From positions 62,001-126,000 of the forward strand of contig NZ_CABVIX010000010.1 of assembly GCF_902498185.1 (NCBI RefSeq): DNA of 64,000 nucleotides, written 5' to 3'. Below, in pieces: positions 1-8,459 of this stretch. Positions within the stretch are counted from its first letter, which is position 1, and the number at the start of each line of letters is the position of its first letter. Origin of the DNA: Pseudomonas fluorescens. GTDB lineage: Bacteria > Pseudomonadota > Gammaproteobacteria > Pseudomonadales > Pseudomonadaceae. The notes below the pieces were generated by a model. The model searched no databases, was not told the origin of the DNA, and was given only the letters and a program-made list of their open reading frames with translations. A program made the position numbers and the translations under genes.

Positions 1-305
1 GGCTGGCCGGCCACCTGCAGACCCGCGGCACCCTGGTGCTCGACGATGGTGCCGTGCGCGCGCTGCGCGAAGCCAACAAGAGCCTGCTACCGGTCGGGGT
101 CAAGACCGTGCAGGGCAGTTTCCGCCGTGGCGAGATGGTAGTGTGCGTCGGCCCCGAAGGTCTTGAGGTGGCGCGTGGCCTTGCCAACTACAGCGCCCTT
201 GAGGCGCAGAAGATCATCGGCCAGTCGTCCGAGGCGATCGAGAGCCTGCTCGGCTATAGCGCCGAGCCGGAGTTGATCCATCGCGACAACCTGGTGCTGG
301 TATGA
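1..305 (+). CDS. proB: Glutamate 5-kinase, C-terminal part (runs in from the left)
   Basis: Glutamate 5-kinase phosphorylates glutamate in the first step of proline synthesis in the cytoplasm. Only about the last 100 residues lie in the window, and the frame is open from base 3. The visible part corresponds to the PUA domain that follows the kinase domain in ProB, with [19 protein letters not shown] and [11 protein letters not shown] and a C-terminus HRDNLVLV. The stop codon overlaps the creA start as ATGA, so the two genes are probably cotranscribed. In pseudomonads obgE normally precedes proB, so it is expected just outside the window. Confidence 0.93.
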   Translation, partial: LAGHLQTRGTLVLDDGAVRALREANKSLLPVGVKTVQGSFRRGEMVVCVGPEGLEVARGLANYSALEAQKIIGQSSEAIESLLGYSAEPELIHRDNLVLV

Positions 306-772
306 GCTGTTTCAACGGTTTCAACAGGCTGCTTGCCGCTGCGGCACTCGCTGTGCCGATGCTGGCGGGCGCCGAGGAGATCGGCCAGGTCTCGACCGTG
401 TTCAAGTTTGTCGGGCCCAATGATCGCATCGTCGTCGAAGCGTTCGATGATCCCAAGGTCGAGGGCGTGACCTGTTATCTCTCGCGTGCCAAGACAGGTG
501 GGCTGAAAGGCGGGCTGGGGTTCGCCGAGGACCGCGCGGAGGCGTCGATCGCCTGTCGCCAGGTCGGGCCGATCAAGTTCGACGGGCAGCTCAAGGATGG
601 CGAGGTGGTGTTCAAGGAGCGCACCTCGCTGGTATTCAAGACCATGCAGGTGGTGCGCTTTTTGGACAAGAAGCGCAATACCCTGGTGTACCTGGTGTAC
701 AGCGACCGGGTGATCGAGGGTAGCCCGCAGAATGCGGTGACGGCGATTCCGATATTGCCTTGGGTGCAGTGA
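302..772 (+). CDS. creA: CreA family periplasmic protein
   Basis: 156 residues with an N-terminal signal peptide (hydrophobic [15 protein letters not shown], likely cleavage before EEIG). The mature part matches the CreA family: [34 protein letters not shown], and the later [15 protein letters not shown]. CreA proteins are found widely in Proteobacteria; their biochemical role is not established, so no activity is assigned. The start is fixed by the ATGA overlap with proB. The gene ends near a convergent operon (mksFEB), with a hairpin between them. Confidence 0.9.
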   Translation: MSCFNGFNRLLAAAALAVPMLAGAEEIGQVSTVFKFVGPNDRIVVEAFDDPKVEGVTCYLSRAKTGGLKGGLGFAEDRAEASIACRQVGPIKFDGQLKDGEVVFKERTSLVFKTMQVVRFLDKKRNTLVYLVYSDRVIEGSPQNAVTAIPILPWVQ

Positions 773-788
773 TCTGATCCCACGTTTG

Positions 789-827
789 CAGTGCCCCGTT
801 CGCTGGCTTGCCAGCGAATGGGCACTG
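789..827. repeat. Hairpin between convergent creA and mksB
   Basis: CAGTGCCC followed by TTCGCTGGC, two bases, then GCCAGCGAA and GGGCACTG form a long imperfect palindrome filling the space between two convergent genes. There is no T run on either side, so it looks more like a REP-type element or a bidirectional hairpin than a classical intrinsic terminator. Confidence 0.6.
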
Positions 828-840
828 CGGTCAGTAGGCC

Positions 841-3672
841 CTACACCAGGGCCTCGGCCTCTTCCTCCCGCACCTCCACCTTCACCTCTTCCAGCCGGCT
901 GATGTACTTCCAGTCATCCTCATCGATGTAGATGCCATTCGGCCCACTGCCACCCTCCAGATCGATCGCCACGTGCGCCGACACTTGCGGCTTGACGCTC
1001 GCCAGGATCGGCACAAAGCCCAGCTGCTGGCTGGTCTCCAGCAGCGCGGCCTGGTTGCGCTCGTCGATGTCGGCTGCTTCGTCCAGGTAGTAAGGCAGGC
1101 GCACACGGCCGGCCTGGTCACGGTCCATCAGGTGCAGCAACAGGTACATGTTGGTCAGCGCCTTGATGGTCATCGTGGTGCCGTTGGACGCCGCGCCGTC
1201 GATATCGGTGTGGATCACCGGCTGGCCGTTGACCTTGGTGATCTCGAAGGCGAGCTCGAACAGGTCCTTGAGGCCCAGCTGGTTATGGTTGGCCGCGACC
1301 AGCCGTGCCAGGTACTCCTTGGCCTCTTCGTTCTTGTTGTCCTGCTCGGCACTCTGGCTCAGGTCGAACACCGACAACGTCTCGCCTTCTTCGTACTGCC
1401 CGGCACTGTGGATGATCTGGTCGATGTGCTTGAGCGCTTCCTTGTTCGGCGCCAGGACAATCCGGAAGCTTTCCAGGTTGGACACCTGGCGCTTGTTGAT
1501 CTCGCGGTTGAACAGCGCCAGCTGGTGCTCGAGGCTGTCATAGTCGCTGCGAATGTTGCGCAAGGTCCGGGCGATGTCGGTGACCGCGGCGCGGCGGGCC
1601 TTGCCCAGGGTCAAGGCTTCGTCGGTGCGGTGCGCGTAGGCGTTGATGAGCAGGTGCAGGCGGCGCTCCATGTCGTCTTCGTTGTCGAACTTCGCCACGC
1701 CCTTGAGGCGCACCTGGGCATACAACGCCTCGATCTGGCCGTCGACCCGCTGCAGGCCCTGCCAGCTGTCCTGGTAGTCATTGAGCAGCGGCAGCAGGTT
1801 GTCCATGGAGTCGTCCACCGCTTCCATGAACGGCGTGCCATACGGCAGGTCAGTCGGCAGCAGGTGGCGGCGGCGCAGGGCGTCGTCGAGGGTGCGCTGC
1901 CTGGCTTCCAGGTCGGCGATCTGCCGGTTCACCAGTTGCAGCTTGGCGGACAGTTGCTGGACGCGTTCGGTGAAGGCATCGCTTGAGCGCTTCAGCTCGT
2001 CCTGCGAAGCCTCGAGCTGGGCCAGTTGCTCGAGTTTGCCAGGCTCTTCGGCCGACAGGGTCTGAGTGCGGCGGAAGTCTTCCAGGGCCTTTTGCGCGTC
2101 CAGCACCTGCTGGTACAGCGTTTCGGTCTGGGTCTTGCTGGCGGCGCGGTCGGCGGCCACGGCCTGCTGGGTGCGCAGCTGCTTGAGTTCCTTCTCCAGG
2201 CGCTCCTTCTGGTCGCGCAGGCCGGCGCGGTCGGCCAGCGCCTGCAGGGCAGGCGGGTCGATGTGCGACAGGTCGATGGAGAGGCCCGGCACCTCGAAGC
2301 GCTCGCCCTTGAAGCCGGCCAGCACTGCTTCTAGCGACTTGACCCACTTGTCTTCGTCGTCCAGCGAGATGCCATGCTCGCCCAGCGGGAGGCTGAACAG
2401 CGCACCGTTGAACAGGCGCATCAAGCGCTCGACATCGGGCTGCGAAAATTCCTCGCGCAGGCGTGCGTAGCTGTTGTTGTCTGCATGATCGAGCTGCTGC
2501 GTGACCGAGCGCAGGCGCAGCTCCAGGTCGCGCAGACGCTGGCCGAGGTCTTCGGCGCTGAACTGGCGAGACTGGGCCAGGGCACCGGCCAGTTCATCGT
2601 GAGCGTCCTTGGCCGCCAGCAGTTGCTGCTCCAGCATCTTGACGTCATCGACCAGGGCAAAGCGGTGCTTGAGCACCGACAGCTCGCCCAGCCAACGCTG
2701 GATGCCGGTGATCTCGCGCTCCAGGCGCATCAGCTCCTGGGTGCCGTTGCGCTGGGTGTTCTGCAAGCCGTCCTGCTGGTGCTGGTAGTGCTCGACCTGG
2801 ATCAGCAGCTCTTCCTTGCGCGCCATGGCGTAGTCCTGCCAGGTGCCCAACAGGTTGTCGAGCAGCGGCGAGATGCGGTGCAGCTTGCCGCGCAGGCTGT
2901 CGCGCTGGGCCACGCCGTTGGCGAGGGCCTCGACCAGCGGGCCGGCGGACACGAGGGAGTTGTAGTCCTGCTCCATGCGGCGCACGTCGCGGAAGGCCTC
3001 TTCGCAGGCGGCGATGTAGTCGACGCTGCCCGAGCGCAGGCTGTGCTCGAACGCATCGAGGAACAGCTGCTTGAGCTTGGCCGCGGTGATCTCGCGCATG
3101 TGCAGCAGGTTGATGAACAGCGCGCGGAAGGTCTTGAGGCTCTGCTCGCTGGTCGAGCGCAGCGGGATCAGGGTCAGGTCGAGCGGCACCGAAGTGTGGC
3201 CGCCGACCAGCAGCCGCCGCAGTTCGTCAGGCTTGAGCTCGTAGGCCTTGAGGCCGTTGCGCTCCAGATTGGTGAACAGTTCCTTCTGGCGCAGGCAGGT
3301 GTCGTCTTTCTGGTAGTGGGCCAGGTCCAGTTCGCCCGCGTAGGCAAAGAACTGATGGCCGAAACCGCCGCCCGGGCCGCGGCCAACCACGCCGATCACG
3401 TGTGGGCCATGGGGCAGGCTGACTTCGCAGAGAATGTAGCTGGTGTCGGTGGCGAAGTAGAAGCGCCTGGACTGTTCCAGGCTGTACTTGCCAAAACTCA
3501 TGTCCGACATGCGCGCCAGGATCGGGAACTGCAAGGCGTTGATCGAGGCGCTCTTGCCCAGGTTGTTGGCGCCGTAGACCGACAGCGGGTGCTCCAACGG
3601 GAACAGGCCGAGACTGTAGCCGGCGGTGTTGAGCAGTGCGAAGCGGCGGATGCCGTAGCGTTCCTGGCTCAT
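841..3672 (-). CDS. mksB: Condensin ATPase MksB (SMC-like)
   Basis: SMC-like ATPase of the MksBEF condensin, which compacts and helps segregate the chromosome. The 943-residue protein has the expected layout. An N-terminal Walker A motif lies at residues 34-41 (GANNLGKS), followed by a long coiled coil rich in E, L, Q and R. The C-terminal head carries a Walker B-like YYLDEAADID. It is much shorter than MukB (about 1,480 residues), as is usual for MksB. Its start overlaps the mksE stop by 4 bp. It is the last gene of the operon: no fourth gene (mksG/jetD, the TOPRIM nuclease of Wadjet systems) follows, because creA converges on it. This points to the housekeeping condensin rather than a plasmid-defence version. 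Confidence 0.9.
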   Translation of the reverse strand: MSQERYGIRRFALLNTAGYSLGLFPLEHPLSVYGANNLGKSASINALQFPILARMSDMSFGKYSLEQSRRFYFATDTSYILCEVSLPHGPHVIGVVGRGPGGGFGHQFFAYAGELDLAHYQKDDTCLRQKELFTNLERNGLKAYELKPDELRRLLVGGHTSVPLDLTLIPLRSTSEQSLKTFRALFINLLHMREITAAKLKQLFLDAFEHSLRSGSVDYIAACEEAFRDVRRMEQDYNSLVSAGPLVEALANGVAQRDSLRGKLHRISPLLDNLLGTWQDYAMARKEELLIQVEHYQHQQDGLQNTQRNGTQELMRLEREITGIQRWLGELSVLKHRFALVDDVKMLEQQLLAAKDAHDELAGALAQSRQFSAEDLGQRLRDLELRLRSVTQQLDHADNNSYARLREEFSQPDVERLMRLFNGALFSLPLGEHGISLDDEDKWVKSLEAVLAGFKGERFEVPGLSIDLSHIDPPALQALADRAGLRDQKERLEKELKQLRTQQAVAADRAASKTQTETLYQQVLDAQKALEDFRRTQTLSAEEPGKLEQLAQLEASQDELKRSSDAFTERVQQLSAKLQLVNRQIADLEARQRTLDDALRRRHLLPTDLPYGTPFMEAVDDSMDNLLPLLNDYQDSWQGLQRVDGQIEALYAQVRLKGVAKFDNEDDMERRLHLLINAYAHRTDEALTLGKARRAAVTDIARTLRNIRSDYDSLEHQLALFNREINKRQVSNLESFRIVLAPNKEALKHIDQIIHSAGQYEEGETLSVFDLSQSAEQDNKNEEAKEYLARLVAANHNQLGLKDLFELAFEITKVNGQPVIHTDIDGAASNGTTMTIKALTNMYLLLHLMDRDQAGRVRLPYYLDEAADIDERNQAALLETSQQLGFVPILASVKPQVSAHVAIDLEGGSGPNGIYIDEDDWKYISRLEEVKVEVREEEAEALV

Positions 3673-4328
3673 GCGTCGATCTCCTGTTGCTCTTCGGCGA
3701 TGGCCCGGGCCAGGGCCTGTTCCTCATCTTCATCGAACGGGTCTTGGGCCAATGCCGGAATCGGCAGCGGCAGGTCGCTGTGCAGGCTGGCGGCCAGGTC
3801 CCTGTCCTGCTGCACCGACAGGCACACATCGAGGAAGCGGTGCATCGGCGGCAGGAAGCGGTAGATGCCGTTTTCTTCATGGGCGAAGCCCAGCTGGGTC
3901 ATGCGGCGCATGATTTTTTCCTCCAGCTCGTCCGGCGTCTGCACCTCGGCCTGGATGAACAGGTCGCGGTATTTCTCGAGCAGCGAAGGCAGCTCGTCTC
4001 GGCCCAGGCTGCCACCATCGAGCACGGCCATCGGGTCGCGGCCCTGGTCGGCCAGGTGCTCGACCAGGATGAACGTGAACAGCGACAGACGCTGGGCAGT
4101 CTTGTTGACCTGCGCGGAGGCGGCGGCCAGCTCCGGGACGAAGTAGTAGAAGCCGCGGGTATCGCAGACCAGCTCAAAGCCCAGGGCCTTGAACAGGCCG
4201 CGGTACTGATCCTGGAAGTTCGACAGGTGGGCGTAGAGCTCGGGATCGCGGCGGCTGATGTGAAAGCCCTTGAACAGCTCGCGGAAGATCGGCGCGAGCT
4301 GTGACAGTTCGGAAAGATCAAGATGCAT
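3669..4328 (-). CDS. mksE: Condensin subunit MksE
   Basis: 219-residue winged-helix subunit that bridges the kleisin MksF and is needed for MksB function. It begins MHLDLSELSQLAPIFRELF and contains the family segment SRRDPELYAHLSNF, then RGFYYFVPE. The acidic C-terminal tail (DEDEEQALARAIAEEQQEID) is typical of the family. It overlaps mksF by 11 bp upstream and mksB by 4 bp downstream, so the three subunits are probably translationally coupled in the order F-E-B. The assignment rests on this order, the size and the SMC-like partner. Confidence 0.87.
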   Translation of the reverse strand: MHLDLSELSQLAPIFRELFKGFHISRRDPELYAHLSNFQDQYRGLFKALGFELVCDTRGFYYFVPELAAASAQVNKTAQRLSLFTFILVEHLADQGRDPMAVLDGGSLGRDELPSLLEKYRDLFIQAEVQTPDELEEKIMRRMTQLGFAHEENGIYRFLPPMHRFLDVCLSVQQDRDLAASLHSDLPLPIPALAQDPFDEDEEQALARAIAEEQQEIDA

Positions 4329-5595
4329 TGGCAGGGCTCGCGTTGGATTCAGGCGATGGCGTGCGGCTGGAGGTCAGGGCAAAGGAGCGCAGGCTGACCA
4401 GGTGTTCGTGAGTGGTGTAGTCGCGCCGTGCGAGGCGTTGACGGCTGAAGCGCTTCTCGCGCGAGAGGCGTGAGAACCAGTACAGCAGCTCGTCGGTGGC
4501 GCCTTCTGGCTCCTGCTCCAGCAGCCATACCATCAGGTCGGGCAGGGGCAGGGCGCCTTCGCAGCGTTCGAGCATTTCCTTGACCGTGCGCGGCGCACGC
4601 GTCGGCGTGGCCTTGTCGGACTTGTGCGCCTTGGGAAACTGCGCCGGCTTGGGCTCGAAGCGGGCGAGGGCATAGACGTAGGCCTCGACCTGGCTGGCAC
4701 TGCCCAGGAAAGTGCTCTGCGGGCGGGTGAACAAAGGCAGGGCCGCCTGGGGCACAGCGTCCAGGCCCTTGCGCCGGATCACCGACAAGGCCAGGGCGGC
4801 TCCACGGGTCACGGCGTTGTGCCGGCGGGCTTCCTCGCGCAGGGGCAGCAGCAGTTCACGGGCGTGGCGCAAGGTCAGCTGGGCGCTGGTCTGCATCTCG
4901 AGAATGCGCGCGTGGGTGCGCAGCAGCATGTCGTCGTCGACCAGATGGCCGAGGCGCGCCTGCTCGCCCAGCAGGCGCAGCAGCACGGTCTCGACCTTGC
5001 GCACGCCTTGCTCGAACGCACCGTCGGCATTGACCAGCGAGATCATCGGCTCGACGTATTCGTCCCAGGTCGCCAGCACCTCGGCGTAGCGTTGGCGCAG
5101 GGGGATCTGCCGGTCGCGGGTCTTGGCGCGCTCGGCCACGGCCACCAGCGCCTGCTCGTCGTTGTCGAGCTTCTTGAGCACGTCGCGCACGCGCATGTCG
5201 AGCAGGCGCAACTGGCGGGCCAGGTCGTCGCTGTCGCGGTTGTCGAAGGCGTCCTGGATGTGCCCGGCCAGACGCTCGAGGTGGCGCAGGTAGGCTTCGA
5301 TCTCGAGGCACAGGCCCAGGCGGTGCTCGCGACGCAGGTAGGCGAGGAAGTCGTGGATCTGCGCGTTGAGCTCGAAGCGGTTCGGACTCTTGGCGACCGG
5401 GACCAGGATATCCAGACGAATCCAGAGGTCGAGCAGCTGGGTGATGTCCGGCGGCGTGCTGTCCAGTTGCTGCTGGGCCAGCTGCTGGCGCAGTTCGATC
5501 AGGCTCAGCGTGCCCTGGTCGAAACGCTCGCACAACGGCTCGAGCAAGGCCCAGTGTTCGGCTAGGGCGCGCAGGACGCGCTTGGGTTCGATCAT
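4318..5595 (-). CDS. mksF: Condensin kleisin MksF
   Basis: Kleisin-like subunit that closes the MksB ring. 425 residues from the chosen ATG (MIEPKRVLRALAEHW). A GTG 66 bases further upstream is also open, but the added N-terminus (including PTFFWQRVDPP) does not resemble the family. The protein is largely helical, with a middle part LRLLDMRVRDVLKKLDNDEQALVAVAE typical of MukF/MksF-like proteins. It is first in mksFEB, and its promoter should lie in the 164-bp gap shared with the divergent holD-like gene. No strong ribosome binding site is visible, so the start is less certain than the family assignment. Confidence 0.87.
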   Translation of the reverse strand: MIEPKRVLRALAEHWALLEPLCERFDQGTLSLIELRQQLAQQQLDSTPPDITQLLDLWIRLDILVPVAKSPNRFELNAQIHDFLAYLRREHRLGLCLEIEAYLRHLERLAGHIQDAFDNRDSDDLARQLRLLDMRVRDVLKKLDNDEQALVAVAERAKTRDRQIPLRQRYAEVLATWDEYVEPMISLVNADGAFEQGVRKVETVLLRLLGEQARLGHLVDDDMLLRTHARILEMQTSAQLTLRHARELLLPLREEARRHNAVTRGAALALSVIRRKGLDAVPQAALPLFTRPQSTFLGSASQVEAYVYALARFEPKPAQFPKAHKSDKATPTRAPRTVKEMLERCEGALPLPDLMVWLLEQEPEGATDELLYWFSRLSREKRFSRQRLARRDYTTHEHLVSLRSFALTSSRTPSPESNASPANAS

Positions 5596-5759
5596 TGGCG
5601 GGTCGACTCGTTGCCAAAAAAAGGTGGGAGATTGTACTGCATCGACAGGGCAGGGTTTCACTGCTCATCGACTGCGGGGGTTTTCTGCCCATGAACTGCG
5701 GCGCGCGGCGAGCAAGGGCGGTAGAATAGCCGACTGTCTTTCCCCCGGATGCCTGCGCC

Positions 5760-6551
5760 TTGTTGACCGAGTCCCGCCGCCGCGCCTACCTCAACGCCAT
5801 GCAAGTGGTGCACTGGCTGCCGCGTGCCGAGCTGCCGTTCGCTGCCAGTTCGCGCCCCGAGCTGCTGCTGCCGGTGGCGCCTGTGGCAGAGCCCGAGTTT
5901 GCGGTGCTGCCCCGTGTCGAAACCCCGGCTGCTCCTGCCGCCCCGGTGCTGCGCCCTAGCGAGCGGCTGAAAATCGACATTCCGCGGCCTTCGAGCAGTG
6001 CCAGGGCGGCAAGCAAACCGGTCGAGGCGGTTGGCGAAGCGCCGGCCCCAGTGGCTCGTCCTGCACCCGTCCCGCCCCCGCGTTTCGCCCTGCAGTTGCT
6101 GCGAGCCGGTAATTGCCTGCTGCTGATCGAGCTGGTAACCGGCCAGCCGTTCCAGAGCCGCGACCCGTCCTATCTGCTGCTGAAGGACATGTTGCGCGCC
6201 GCTGGCCTGCCCGACAGCCCGCAGATCATCGGCGAGCCCGTGCGCTGGCCGCTGCTGGCGCGTGGGAGCCTCGACCAGGGGCCTGACGCCGCGCGCGACT
6301 TCGTCCAGGGGTTTGTCCAGGTGCAGTTGGAATCCGCGCCCTGCGCTTGCCTGTGGCTGGTCGGCCTTCCCGCCATGCGCTTTGCCGGTGATGTGCAGGA
6401 GGAGGCGTACTACCAAGAACTTACCGTGCCGGGCCTGGGTACTGCCTGGGCCTTGCCCGGCCTTGAACTGTTGATGGACGAGCCGCCGCGCAAGGCGGAC
6501 GTCTGGCAAGCGATGCGCCGGCTGATGGCGCGCTGGAAGTCTGCTGAATGA
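5760..6551 (+). CDS. holD: Putative DNA polymerase III psi subunit (cryptic HolD type)
   Basis: 263 residues, read from a TTG start; the nearest in-phase ATG would remove the conserved N-terminus. The N-terminal segment YLNAMQVVHWLPRAEL resembles the start of E. coli psi (LGITQW followed by an R-rich turn), the part that binds the clamp loader. A proline- and alanine-rich linker (about residues 40-105) precedes a globular C-terminal domain with LLLIELV and LLKDMLRAAGLPDSPQI. It overlaps rimI by ATGA, the same neighbour as E. coli holD. From memory, the pseudomonad psi was found biochemically as the gene before rimI. The identification is therefore mostly by context plus weak similarity. Confidence 0.6.
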   Translation: MLTESRRRAYLNAMQVVHWLPRAELPFAASSRPELLLPVAPVAEPEFAVLPRVETPAAPAAPVLRPSERLKIDIPRPSSSARAASKPVEAVGEAPAPVARPAPVPPPRFALQLLRAGNCLLLIELVTGQPFQSRDPSYLLLKDMLRAAGLPDSPQIIGEPVRWPLLARGSLDQGPDAARDFVQGFVQVQLESAPCACLWLVGLPAMRFAGDVQEEAYYQELTVPGLGTAWALPGLELLMDEPPRKADVWQAMRRLMARWKSAE

Positions 6552-7000
6552 GTGATCCGATCAGTTTCCGCCGCATGACCGAGGCGGATCTGGATGCCGT
6601 GCTGAAGATCGAATACGCCGCGTTCAGTCACCCCTGGACCCGCGGCATCTTTCTCGATGGGTTGAAGTCGTATGAAATCTGGCTGATGTTCGAAGGCAGC
6701 CAGCAGGTTGGCCACGGCGTGGTCAATGTGATCATCGATGAAGCACATTTGCTCAACATCACCGTCAAGCCCGAGAGCCAGGGCAAAGGCCTGGGCTTGC
6801 GCTTGCTTGAACACCTGATGAGTCGTGCCTTTGCGCTCAACGGGCGGGAGTGCTTCCTGGAGGTACGCGCCAGCAACCAGTCGGCGTACCGCCTGTACGA
6901 GCGCTATGGTTTCAATGAAGTCGGCCGGCGCAGGGATTACTACCCGGTGGCTGGCGGGCGTGAAGATGCCCTGGTGATGGCCTGCACCTTGTTCGAATGA
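6548..7000 (+). CDS. rimI: Ribosomal protein S18-alanine N-acetyltransferase
   Basis: GNAT acetyltransferase that acetylates the N-terminal alanine of ribosomal protein S18. 150 residues, the usual RimI length. The acetyl-CoA loop is QGKGLG at 78-83, preceded by the strand LLNITV. The segment ECFLEVRASNQSAYRLYERYGF and the following RRRDYYP are characteristic of RimI. The start overlaps the stop of the holD-like gene (ATGA), so translation is probably coupled. Confidence 0.93.
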   Translation: MSDPISFRRMTEADLDAVLKIEYAAFSHPWTRGIFLDGLKSYEIWLMFEGSQQVGHGVVNVIIDEAHLLNITVKPESQGKGLGLRLLEHLMSRAFALNGRECFLEVRASNQSAYRLYERYGFNEVGRRRDYYPVAGGREDALVMACTLFE

Positions 7001-7050
7001 GGGTGTGACTCAGGCTCGTCATACATGAGTACCCCTGATGAGGCACTGAC

Positions 7051-7686
7051 ATGCACGACCTGCAGGAACTGATCGACAACAACGCACGCTGGGCCGACGC
7101 CATCACCCAGCGCGATCCGGACTTTTTCGCCAAGCTTGCCCGCCAGCAGACGCCTGAGTTTCTCTGGATCGGCTGTTCGGATGCGCGGGTACCGGCCAAT
7201 GAGATCGTCGGCATGCTGCCCGGTGATCTGTTCGTCCACCGCAACGTGGCCAATGTGGTGCTGCACACTGACCTCAACTGCCTGTCGGTGATCCAGTACG
7301 CGGTGGACGTGCTCAAGGTCAAGCACATCCTGGTCACCGGCCACTATGGCTGCGGCGGCGTGCGCGCGGCCATGCAGGACCGCCAGCTCGGGTTGATCGA
7401 TGGCTGGCTGCGCTCGATTCGCGACCTGTACTACGAGAAGCGCGACGAGCTGGCCCCGCTGGAAGGCGAGGCCAGGGTCGACCGCATGTGCGAGCTCAAC
7501 GTGATCCAGCAGGTGGCCAACGTCGGTCATACCAGCATCGTGCAGAACGCCTGGCACCGCGGGCAGAGCCTGTCGGTGCACGGGTGCATCTATGGCATCA
7601 AGGACGGGCGGTGGAAGAGCCTGGACGCCACCATCAGCGGGCCCGAGCAGCTGCCGCCGCAGTATCGGCTGCGCAGGCTAGAGTAA
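7051..7686 (+). CDS. can: Beta-class carbonic anhydrase
   Basis: Interconverts CO2 and bicarbonate in the cytoplasm, supplying bicarbonate for carboxylases. 211 residues. The zinc ligands of the beta class are present: C42 and D44 in GCSDARVP, and H98 and C101 in GHYGCGG. The FVHRNVANVV segment and the C-terminal QSLSVHGCIYGIKDG are also typical. It is preceded by a 50-bp gap after rimI and followed by a REP-like repeat. Confidence 0.93.
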   Translation: MHDLQELIDNNARWADAITQRDPDFFAKLARQQTPEFLWIGCSDARVPANEIVGMLPGDLFVHRNVANVVLHTDLNCLSVIQYAVDVLKVKHILVTGHYGCGGVRAAMQDRQLGLIDGWLRSIRDLYYEKRDELAPLEGEARVDRMCELNVIQQVANVGHTSIVQNAWHRGQSLSVHGCIYGIKDGRWKSLDATISGPEQLPPQYRLRRLE

Positions 7687-7748
7687 GATCTGCGGGGCCG
7701 GTCCCACCGGATGGAACCGTGCCTCCGCTGGTGTGGTGCTGGAACTCG

Positions 7749-7821
7749 TGGGAGCTTCAGCCGCGAACACCGGCGCGGCCGGTGCCAGACACCGCGTCAA
7801 CTTCATCGCGGCTGAAGCCCC
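7749..7821. repeat. REP-like inverted pair
   Basis: Two arms in opposite orientation, GCTTCAGCCGCG (about 7754-7765) and CGCGGCTGAAGC (7807-7818), enclose about 41 bases that contain a shorter GC-rich palindrome (CACCGGC...GCCGGTG). This matches the style of the dispersed REP/BIME elements of the P. putida group. The two flanking genes converge here, so it may also stabilise mRNA 3' ends. Confidence 0.65.
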
Positions 7822-7850
7822 AAAGGTCCTTTCATTCGCCTTCAAAGCTC

Positions 7851-8129
7851 TCAGGCCTGCCGCGCACTCTTCGCTTTCGCTCTTCCAGCCTCCACATCGT
7901 CGATGATCGCCTTGGCGAATGCGCTCAGGTAGTACGCCGACCAGAGCATGTCGCCATCGTTATCCACCGTGCCGGCATGGACCAGCGTGTGTACGCAGCC
8001 CAGCAGTGTCGAAACCTGTTCCAGCGCGTAGTCGCACGGCACGCCGGGGGCAATGCGGAACAGATCCATGGGCGAATCCTCTGTGGTGATGAACGTGGTG
8101 ACGCCCGGGGTCTTGGCTTCCTCGCTCAT
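7851..8129 (-). CDS. DUF3077 family small protein
   Basis: 92 residues, with no signal peptide or membrane segment. It resembles DUF3077 proteins of pseudomonads: TPGVTTFITTEDSPMDLFRIAPGVP, a central helix with ALEQVSTLLGCVHTL, and a C-terminal WSAYYLSAFAKAIIDDVE. Function unknown. Its ATG overlaps the stop of the upstream DUF6124 gene by 4 bp, so the two proteins are likely made together. Both end in a helix of the form 'alkAiIddv', suggesting they are distant relatives or partners. Confidence 0.75.
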   Translation of the reverse strand: MSEEAKTPGVTTFITTEDSPMDLFRIAPGVPCDYALEQVSTLLGCVHTLVHAGTVDNDGDMLWSAYYLSAFAKAIIDDVEAGRAKAKSARQA

Positions 8130-8416
8130 GCCGTGGCCTCCCGGTGCTCGCCTGTCTGCATCTTCGCAAGCGCATGTTCGATGAGCGCCTTGGCCGTTTC
8201 GGTCGAATGCAGCGCATTCACCAGCATGCCCTGGCCTGGCTCTTCGAAGTGCGAGCGGCAGTATTCGTCGGTGGTCTCATAGACGCCGCGCAGCAGTTCG
8301 CTGGCGATGACGAGGGAGTCTTCGGGGGTGAGGTTGTCGCTGAGGGTGTAGTGCGGGGCGGTGGTGATCTTGCGGGGAGAGGTGGAGAGCGGTGGATCGG
8401 GTACGATTTTTTTCAT
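8126..8416 (-). CDS. DUF6124 family small protein
   Basis: 96 residues beginning MKKIVPDPP, the signature N-terminus of this Pseudomonas family. The C-terminal helix is STETAKALIEHALAKM, similar in pattern to that of the partner gene. Function unknown. The gene is first in a two-gene unit and is preceded by an unusually structured, probably transcribed leader (8460-8590). The start is well supported by the conserved N-terminus and by AAGGGTGACTCCC spacing ending shortly before the coding region. Confidence 0.78.
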   Translation of the reverse strand: MKKIVPDPPLSTSPRKITTAPHYTLSDNLTPEDSLVIASELLRGVYETTDEYCRSHFEEPGQGMLVNALHSTETAKALIEHALAKMQTGEHREATA

Positions 8417-8459
8417 AAGGGTGACTCCCAGTCGATTTCAGGAGCCGCAACCTCATCCT

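Noticed and set aside
2374-3864. 496-residue plus-strand frame opposite mksB
   Set aside because: Antisense shadow of a coiled-coil gene; L/V/Q-rich without motifs.
841-5595. Wadjet (JetABCD) plasmid-defence system
   Set aside because: The three condensin-like subunits are present but the defining nuclease subunit is not, and the neighbours are housekeeping genes.
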